From Rhodospirillales bacterium (GTDB lineage: Bacteria > Pseudomonadota > Alphaproteobacteria > QKFK01 > SZUA-500), in assembly GCA_003252195.1 (NCBI GenBank), contig QKFK01000202.1:1-9303 (forward strand): a stretch of DNA of 9,303 nt. Reading direction: 5' to 3'. This document shows, piece by piece, positions 5,401 to 9,303 of this stretch (positions are counted from its first letter, which is position 1; every line of letters starts with the position of its first letter). The notes under the pieces are model-generated. The model had not been told where the DNA came from. It ran no database searches and saw nothing but the letters and a program-made list of their open reading frames with translations. The position numbers were made by a program, and so were the translations under genes.

Positions 5401-6882
5401 TTATTTGCCCTCCAAGTAAGTTGGCACAGCCTTAAAGTTAGCTGATTGCTCTATCTGACGACCAACTGCAAATACTGTTTCTTCATCAAATGCTTTACCA
5501 ATAATCTGCAAGCCCATTGGTAAACCACTATCTGACAAACCAGCAGGAACAGACATACCAGGCAAGCCTGCCAATGATGTTGGGATAGTAAAGGTGTCAT
5601 TTAGCCACATGTTAATTGGGTTCTCCATTGATTTATCACCAATTGGGAAGGCTGGAGTTGGAGCTGTTGGAGTTAAAATAGCATCAACCTTAGTGAAAGC
5701 ATTTTTAAAATCACCAGCCACTAAAGCACGCACTTTTTGAGCTTTAATGTAATAAGCATCATAATAACCAGCAGATAGAACGTAAGTACCAATCATGATA
5801 CGACGTCTAACCTCTTTACCAAAGCCTTCGGCTCTTGTATTCATATAAAGCTCATCAAGGCTTTTGCCTTCTTTACGAAGCCCAAATCTAACACCATCAT
5901 AACGAGCTAAGTTAGATGAAGCTTCAGCAGGAGCTAACACATAATATGTAGCTAAAGCAGCTTCAGTATTAGGAAGAGAAATCTCTTCAACAATAGCACC
6001 AGCTTCTTCCAACCATTTAATTCCATTATCCCAAACTTTTGCAACTTCCGCATTCAAACCTTGTGGGCGATATTCTTTTGGAATACCAATACGCAAGCCT
6101 TTAACGCCACGGTTTAGAGCATTTGAGAAATTAGGCACTTCAACAGGAGCTGAAGTTGAATCTTTAGCATCAAATCCTGCCATTGATTGAAGCAACAAAG
6201 CCGCATCTTCGGTATTTCTGGCAATAGCACCTGCTTGATCTAGAGATGAAGCAAAAGCAATAATACCATAACGTGAGCAACGACCATAAGTTGGCTTAAT
6301 TCCTACTATACCGCAATAAGATGATGGCTGACGAATAGACCCACCAGTATCTGTACCAGTAGCAGCCATACAAAGCTTAGCAGCAACAGCAGCGGCCGAA
6401 CCACCAGATGAACCACCAGAAACCAAATCAACATCACTTCCTTTTGCCTTCCATGGGTTTTTAACAGGACCATAATAACTGGTCTCATTACTACCACCCA
6501 TAGCAAATTCATCAAGGTTAAGTTTACCTAATAAAACAGCGCCCTCGTCATTCATTTTTTGAGATACAGTTGATTCATAAGGAGGCACAAAACCGTCCAA
6601 AATATGAGAAGCAGCTGTAGTTAAAACACCTTTAGTGCAGAATAAATCTTTTTGAGCAACTGGGATACCTTCTAATATACCAGCTTTGCCTTGCTTAATC
6701 TTTTCATCACTCTTTTTAGCCATTTCAAGGGCTAGATCTGGAGTTTCTGTAATAAAGGCATTTAATTCCCTGCCTTTTTCCATAGCTTCAATATGAGCTT
6801 TAGTAAGTTCTACCGCTGAGAACTCGCCTTTATCAAGAGCCTTACGCGCCTCTTTAATTGTAAAATCTGTTAATTTTGTCAT
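5401..6882 (-). CDS. gatA: Asp/Glu-tRNA amidotransferase subunit A (glutaminase)
   Basis: The 493-residue amidase-signature subunit that hydrolyses glutamine and channels ammonia to GatB. The Ser-cisSer-Lys triad is readable as Lys78 (AQKDLF), Ser158 in SGGSSGGS and the nucleophile Ser182 in DTGGSIRQP; the 24-residue spacing between the serines matches the family. Full length, no disruption. The short segment KAKGSDVDLV (145-154) before the Gly/Ser loop makes the Lys-to-Ser distance slightly longer than in well-known GatA proteins. Two bases separate the gatC stop from its ATG; the ribosome site is a modest GGTGG inside the end of gatC, so coupling to gatC translation is likely. Confidence 0.98.
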   Translation of the reverse strand: MTKLTDFTIKEARKALDKGEFSAVELTKAHIEAMEKGRELNAFITETPDLALEMAKKSDEKIKQGKAGILEGIPVAQKDLFCTKGVLTTAASHILDGFVPPYESTVSQKMNDEGAVLLGKLNLDEFAMGGSNETSYYGPVKNPWKAKGSDVDLVSGGSSGGSAAAVAAKLCMAATGTDTGGSIRQPSSYCGIVGIKPTYGRCSRYGIIAFASSLDQAGAIARNTEDAALLLQSMAGFDAKDSTSAPVEVPNFSNALNRGVKGLRIGIPKEYRPQGLNAEVAKVWDNGIKWLEEAGAIVEEISLPNTEAALATYYVLAPAEASSNLARYDGVRFGLRKEGKSLDELYMNTRAEGFGKEVRRRIMIGTYVLSAGYYDAYYIKAQKVRALVAGDFKNAFTKVDAILTPTAPTPAFPIGDKSMENPINMWLNDTFTIPTSLAGLPGMSVPAGLSDSGLPMGLQIIGKAFDEETVFAVGRQIEQSANFKAVPTYLEGK

Positions 6883-6884
6883 CT

Positions 6885-7172
6885 TTATTCCACCACCTTA
6901 GGAACCATAAAAAAGTTTTCTTCTTTTTGAGGAGCATTAGCCACAATATCTTCGGCAATACCGCCGTCTGTAATTACGTCATCACGTTGTCGTAAGGTCA
7001 CATTAGAAACAGAAGCTAATGGCTCTACGCCATCAGTATTAATTTGTGATAATTGATTAACCCAATCTACAATCCCATTAAGTTCACTAACCATTCCATC
7101 GAGCTCTTCTTCTTTAACCCCAATACGGGCAAGGAGAGCAATGTTTTTAACTGTTTCTTTATCTAAAGACAT
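6885..7172 (-). CDS. gatC: Asp/Glu-tRNA amidotransferase subunit C
   Basis: The 95-residue stabilising subunit that wraps between GatA and GatB. Family features are the opening MSLDKETVKNIALLARI, the helix around LDGMVSELNGIVDWVNQL, then DGVEPLASV and the conserved LRQRDDV, and the ending FMVPKVVE. I start it at 7172 and not at the upstream in-frame ATG (7229): AAGGAA lies 7 bases ahead of 7172, the family begins exactly there, and the extra residues (MILICKRIYLSIKIKRNVI) look like AT-rich leader. It is the first gene of the operon and is divergent from the thioredoxin-CcdA gene across 167 bases. Confidence 0.97.
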   Translation of the reverse strand: MSLDKETVKNIALLARIGVKEEELDGMVSELNGIVDWVNQLSQINTDGVEPLASVSNVTLRQRDDVITDGGIAEDIVANAPQKEENFFMVPKVVE

Positions 7173-7204
7173 AATTACATTCCTTTTGATTTTGATACTC
7201 AAAT

Positions 7205-7220
7205 ATATGCGTTTGCATAT
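7205..7220. repeat. Small inverted repeat upstream of gatC
   Basis: ATATGC (7205-7210) and GCATAT (7215-7220) form a 6-bp inverted repeat around GTTT, 32 bases ahead of gatC in the divergent promoter region. It could be an operator or a leader hairpin; AT-rich DNA yields such repeats by chance. Confidence 0.3.
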
Positions 7221-7264
7221 TAGAATCATTATCCACGTAAATAAAGTTATTATTTAAAAAACTG

Positions 7265-7293
7265 TTTATTTAAATAGGCTCTAGGTGTATAAC
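7265..7293 (+). promoter_or_regulatory. Possible promoter of thioredoxin-CcdA and ruvX
   Basis: TATAAC (7288-7293, 5 of 6 to -10) is preceded by a 17-base spacer and a weak -35, TTTATT (7265-7270). Placed 46 bases before the start codon. I found no convincing promoter for gatC on the other strand. Confidence 0.38.
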
Positions 7294-7339
7294 TCAGGGT
7301 AACATTTATTAAGGTTGATTAGGTTTATGTGAGGTAAAA

Positions 7340-8551
7340 ATGTTAGAAAAAATCAAACAAAACAAATTTCAAACAATTTTGGTTATTGGACTTGCCTGCT
7401 TATATGCTTTTTTATTTTTTGACAAGTCAACACCTACTATAAACTCAGACCATGTCGTTCAAACAGATGCTGTATATTTATTTTATAGCCCAACATGCCC
7501 ACATTGTCATGCTGCTATGAAATTTATTGATGAAAAAATCAAACCAAAATACAAAGACATTAAAATAAAAGAAATTGATTTAACTAATAAATCAAACCTC
7601 CCTTTATATGACATTTATGCCAAAACATATGGCTTAAGACCAGGGCACCGTGGTGTTCCTGCTATATATGTTGGTGATAAATATATGCTAGGCTACGGAG
7701 AAGACAGTGAGAGCGGTGTAGAACTAGAATCATATATATCAAAATTTGAACCAAGCAAAACCTACCAAATAATAGCAAAAGATGTTGTTGAAAATGACAA
7801 TGTAACAAAAAGCAAAATGCTTAAAGTTCCATTCTTGGGAGAAATAGATGTATTTAAAATATCTCTTCCTGCTTTATCGGTTGTGTTAGGATTACTTGAT
7901 GGCTTTAACCCATGTGCAATGTGGATGTTAGCTTATTTAATATCACTTGTAGCAGGTATGCATGATAAAAAGAAAATGTGGACTATCGTCGGCACATTTG
8001 TATTTGCTGAATGGGTGTTATATTTCTTATTCATGACTACATGGCTTAATGTGTTCTTATTTGTTGGATATTTAAAACCTGTAATGTTAGCCATAGGTAT
8101 TGTCGCCCTATATTCATCAATAATTAGCCTTAAAACATTCTTCTCTGGAGCCGCAATTGAGTGTCATATAGACCCAGAAATGCGCAAAAAAACCATGGGT
8201 AGAATTCAAAAAACAGTTAGCGTTGAAATTAACTCTGTTGCAACTTTCTTGGCTGTTTTAGGTCTAGCTTTTGTGGTTAATTCAGTAGAATTTTTATGCT
8301 CAGCCGCTATCCCTGCCGTATATACTAACGTGCTTGCTAATGCTGGAATATCAACATTTATGAGATATGTTTATATTTTCATATATAACTTTTTCTATAT
8401 GATAGATGACTTCATTATCTTTGGCTTTGCCGTATATGCAATTAACAAATATGTTGGTGATAAATATGAAAGATATTGCCAATTAATCGGCGGAGTAATT
8501 TTAGCTATACTTGGTGTTGGCATATTATTCTTCCCTGAATATTTGAGGTAA
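7340..8551 (+). CDS. Thioredoxin-like / CcdA-DsbD-like membrane fusion protein
   Basis: A 403-residue redox membrane protein. A basic N-terminus and one helix (about 12-28) anchor a thioredoxin/glutaredoxin-like domain (about 40-135) with the active site CPHC (53-56) and the cis-proline loop GVPAIYV (105-111). After a linker comes a CcdA/DsbD-beta-like bundle of about six helices (about 175-400). Its two putative electron-carrying cysteines are Cys192 in GFNPCAMW and Cys320 in EFLCSAAIP; each sits beside a proline as in CcdA proteins. By the positive-inside rule the thioredoxin domain should face the periplasm and receive electrons passed across the membrane from cytoplasmic thioredoxin. Likely use is disulfide reduction in the envelope; the client is unknown. 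GAGG lies about 5 bases before the ATG. It shares a transcript with ruvX, 3 bases downstream. The domain order (thioredoxin first) differs from DsbD, whose thioredoxin-like domain is C-terminal. Confidence 0.88.
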   Translation: MLEKIKQNKFQTILVIGLACLYAFLFFDKSTPTINSDHVVQTDAVYLFYSPTCPHCHAAMKFIDEKIKPKYKDIKIKEIDLTNKSNLPLYDIYAKTYGLRPGHRGVPAIYVGDKYMLGYGEDSESGVELESYISKFEPSKTYQIIAKDVVENDNVTKSKMLKVPFLGEIDVFKISLPALSVVLGLLDGFNPCAMWMLAYLISLVAGMHDKKKMWTIVGTFVFAEWVLYFLFMTTWLNVFLFVGYLKPVMLAIGIVALYSSIISLKTFFSGAAIECHIDPEMRKKTMGRIQKTVSVEINSVATFLAVLGLAFVVNSVEFLCSAAIPAVYTNVLANAGISTFMRYVYIFIYNFFYMIDDFIIFGFAVYAINKYVGDKYERYCQLIGGVILAILGVGILFFPEYLR

Positions 8552-8554
8552 TTA

Positions 8555-9034
8555 ATGAGTGATGATTTTAGGGTTAACAACCCAGCAGAACTAAAAGCAA
8601 AAATAGGATCATACAAGGCTTTAATCGGGCTTGACCTTGGTTCTAAAACCATTGGAGTTGCGGTGTCTGACCTATTATTAACGGCAGCAAACCCTATCAT
8701 CACCATTCAACGCACATCATTTGCAAAAGATATTGCAGAGCTAAAAAGAATTATAAAAGAAAAAGAAGTTGCAGGCATGGTTTATGGCTTTCCGCTACAG
8801 ATGAATGGCGAGATTGGTGAAAGAGCCCAAGAAACCATTAAATTTGCCGAGAAAGTAACCAAAGAAATAAAGCTTCCATACCTGTTATGGGACGAGCGTT
8901 TATCATCATCCGCGGTTGAGCGCATAATGATTAAAGATGCAGATTTAAGCCGTAGCAAACGGAAAAAGAATATAGATAGAGCTGCTGCATCATTCATCTT
9001 GCAAGGCGTACTAGACAGTATCAGTTATTTATAA
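8555..9034 (+). CDS. ruvX: RuvX/YqgF-family pre-rRNA processing nuclease
   Basis: A 159-residue RNase H-fold protein of the YqgF family, linked in E. coli to maturation of the 16S rRNA 5' end and earlier proposed as a Holliday-junction resolvase. The acidic sites of the fold are visible: Asp27 in GLDLGSKTIGVAVSD, Asp113-Glu114 in WDERLSS, and Asp141 in IDRAAASFILQ. The block YGFPLQMNGEIG (77-88) is also typical. An N-terminal lead of about 20 residues before the first strand is slightly long but starts with GAGG 7 bases ahead of the ATG. It follows the thioredoxin-CcdA stop by 3 bases. Proximity to gatCAB in divergent orientation is a common alphaproteobacterial arrangement. Confidence 0.96.
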   Translation: MSDDFRVNNPAELKAKIGSYKALIGLDLGSKTIGVAVSDLLLTAANPIITIQRTSFAKDIAELKRIIKEKEVAGMVYGFPLQMNGEIGERAQETIKFAEKVTKEIKLPYLLWDERLSSSAVERIMIKDADLSRSKRKKNIDRAAASFILQGVLDSISYL

Positions 9035-9086
9035 ATCCAGATTAAAGTGCTAGCAAACAACATTCTAGCATCTAATTACCAGATTT
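9033..9086. repeat. Imperfect palindrome after ruvX
   Basis: The inner stem TGCTAG (9048-9053) with CTAGCA (9065-9070) is framed by AAATC (9033-9037) and a matching GATTT (9082-9086) with mismatched middle pairs. It sits directly after the ruvX stop and may act as a weak terminator, but no clean T run follows. Confidence 0.35.
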
Positions 9087-9131
9087 ATTTATGTAAACAA
9101 TGTATTATAAATAGAATTGCACCCTTAAATC

Positions 9132-9175
9132 TATAGCGTATAAACACAATAGATTATCTATAACTACGCGCTATA
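9132..9175. repeat. Nested inverted repeat between ruvX and the next gene
   Basis: An outer arm pair TATAGCG (9132-9138) and CGCTATA (9169-9175) encloses an inner hairpin ATAGA (9149-9153) / TCTAT (9157-9161). It lies just downstream of the minus-strand partial gene and could be its terminator, though T runs are poor on both strands. Confidence 0.4.
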
Positions 9176-9188
9176 TATTTAACAATAG

Positions 9189-9303
9189 CTACTGCGCACC
9201 ATATTCCGCCAATGCATTAAATATTTTAGAGTAATCATTCTTATTTTTAATCTTGATAATTTTACAAGACGCATCTTTTACATATGAATTAGCATCATTA
9301 GTT
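9189..9303 (-). CDS. C-terminal end of an unidentified protein (partial)
   Basis: On the minus strand 37 codons are open from the window edge to TAG at 9189-9191. The peptide begins TNDANSYVKDASCK, continues through KNDYSKIF and ends NALAEYGAQ. Amino-acid composition looks coding (Ala, Glu, Asp, Lys; codons GCG, GAA, GAT) and a hairpin lies just downstream. The start is outside the window, so the function cannot be judged. It would converge on ruvX. An open stretch this long can arise by chance, so the call is moderate. Confidence 0.5.
   Translation of the reverse strand, partial: TNDANSYVKDASCKIIKIKNKNDYSKIFNALAEYGAQ

Noticed and set aside
6306..6515. 69-codon minus-strand frame inside gatA
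   Set aside because: An alternative frame of the conserved catalytic region of gatA; no independent signal.
7173..7229. N-terminal extension of gatC
   Set aside because: The extra 19 residues lack a ribosome site and family similarity; the internal ATG has both.
8395..8706. 103-codon minus-strand frame across the thioredoxin-CcdA/ruvX junction
   Set aside because: Antisense to two well-supported genes, with no ribosome site or recognisable protein pattern.

Overview
The window looks like chromosomal DNA from an AT-rich, probably host-associated alphaproteobacterium. Three things point there: the initiator tRNA carries the A29-U41 / G30-C40 / G31-C39 anticodon stem known from alphaproteobacteria, the gatC-gatA-gatB operon is co-oriented with ruvX close by in divergent orientation, and both tRNA genes encode their CCA ends. 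The species cannot be fixed from the sequence alone.

Left third (1-3230), accessory in character: a tRNA-fMet gene with its own terminator is followed by a gene-poor strip holding short, helically phased repeats (GTGCTACA, TTTTGCAC). Next comes an integral-membrane acyltransferase of the OafA/AT3 family, a bidirectional terminator, and the C-terminal scrap of a lost minus-strand gene. More inverted TTTTGCAC boxes and a 10-bp-periodic TCCCG array follow, and then a minus-strand TMEM43-family membrane protein with a good promoter. No integrase gene remains. I read the repeats as possible recombinase arm sites left by past integrations beside tRNA-fMet; this is inference.

Middle (3198-7172), all on the minus strand: tRNA-Ser(GCT) with a terminator, two small overlapping genes of unknown function, and the tightly packed gatC-gatA-gatB operon. 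GatCAB amidates Glu-tRNA(Gln) (and Asp-tRNA(Asn) where needed) to make correctly charged tRNA.

Right part (7340-9034), plus strand and divergent from gatCAB: a fusion of an N-terminal membrane-anchored thioredoxin-like domain (CPHC) to a CcdA/DsbD-like membrane electron carrier, followed 3 bases later by ruvX (YqgF), a pre-rRNA processing nuclease-family protein. The last 115 bases hold the C-terminal end of an unidentified minus-strand gene.

Most of the window is housekeeping. The parts that deserve attention are the repeat-rich strips around the acyltransferase, the decayed gene fragment, the lone TMEM43 homologue, the two-gene unknown operon and the thioredoxin-CcdA fusion. I see no CRISPR array, complete mobile element or recognisable defence cassette.
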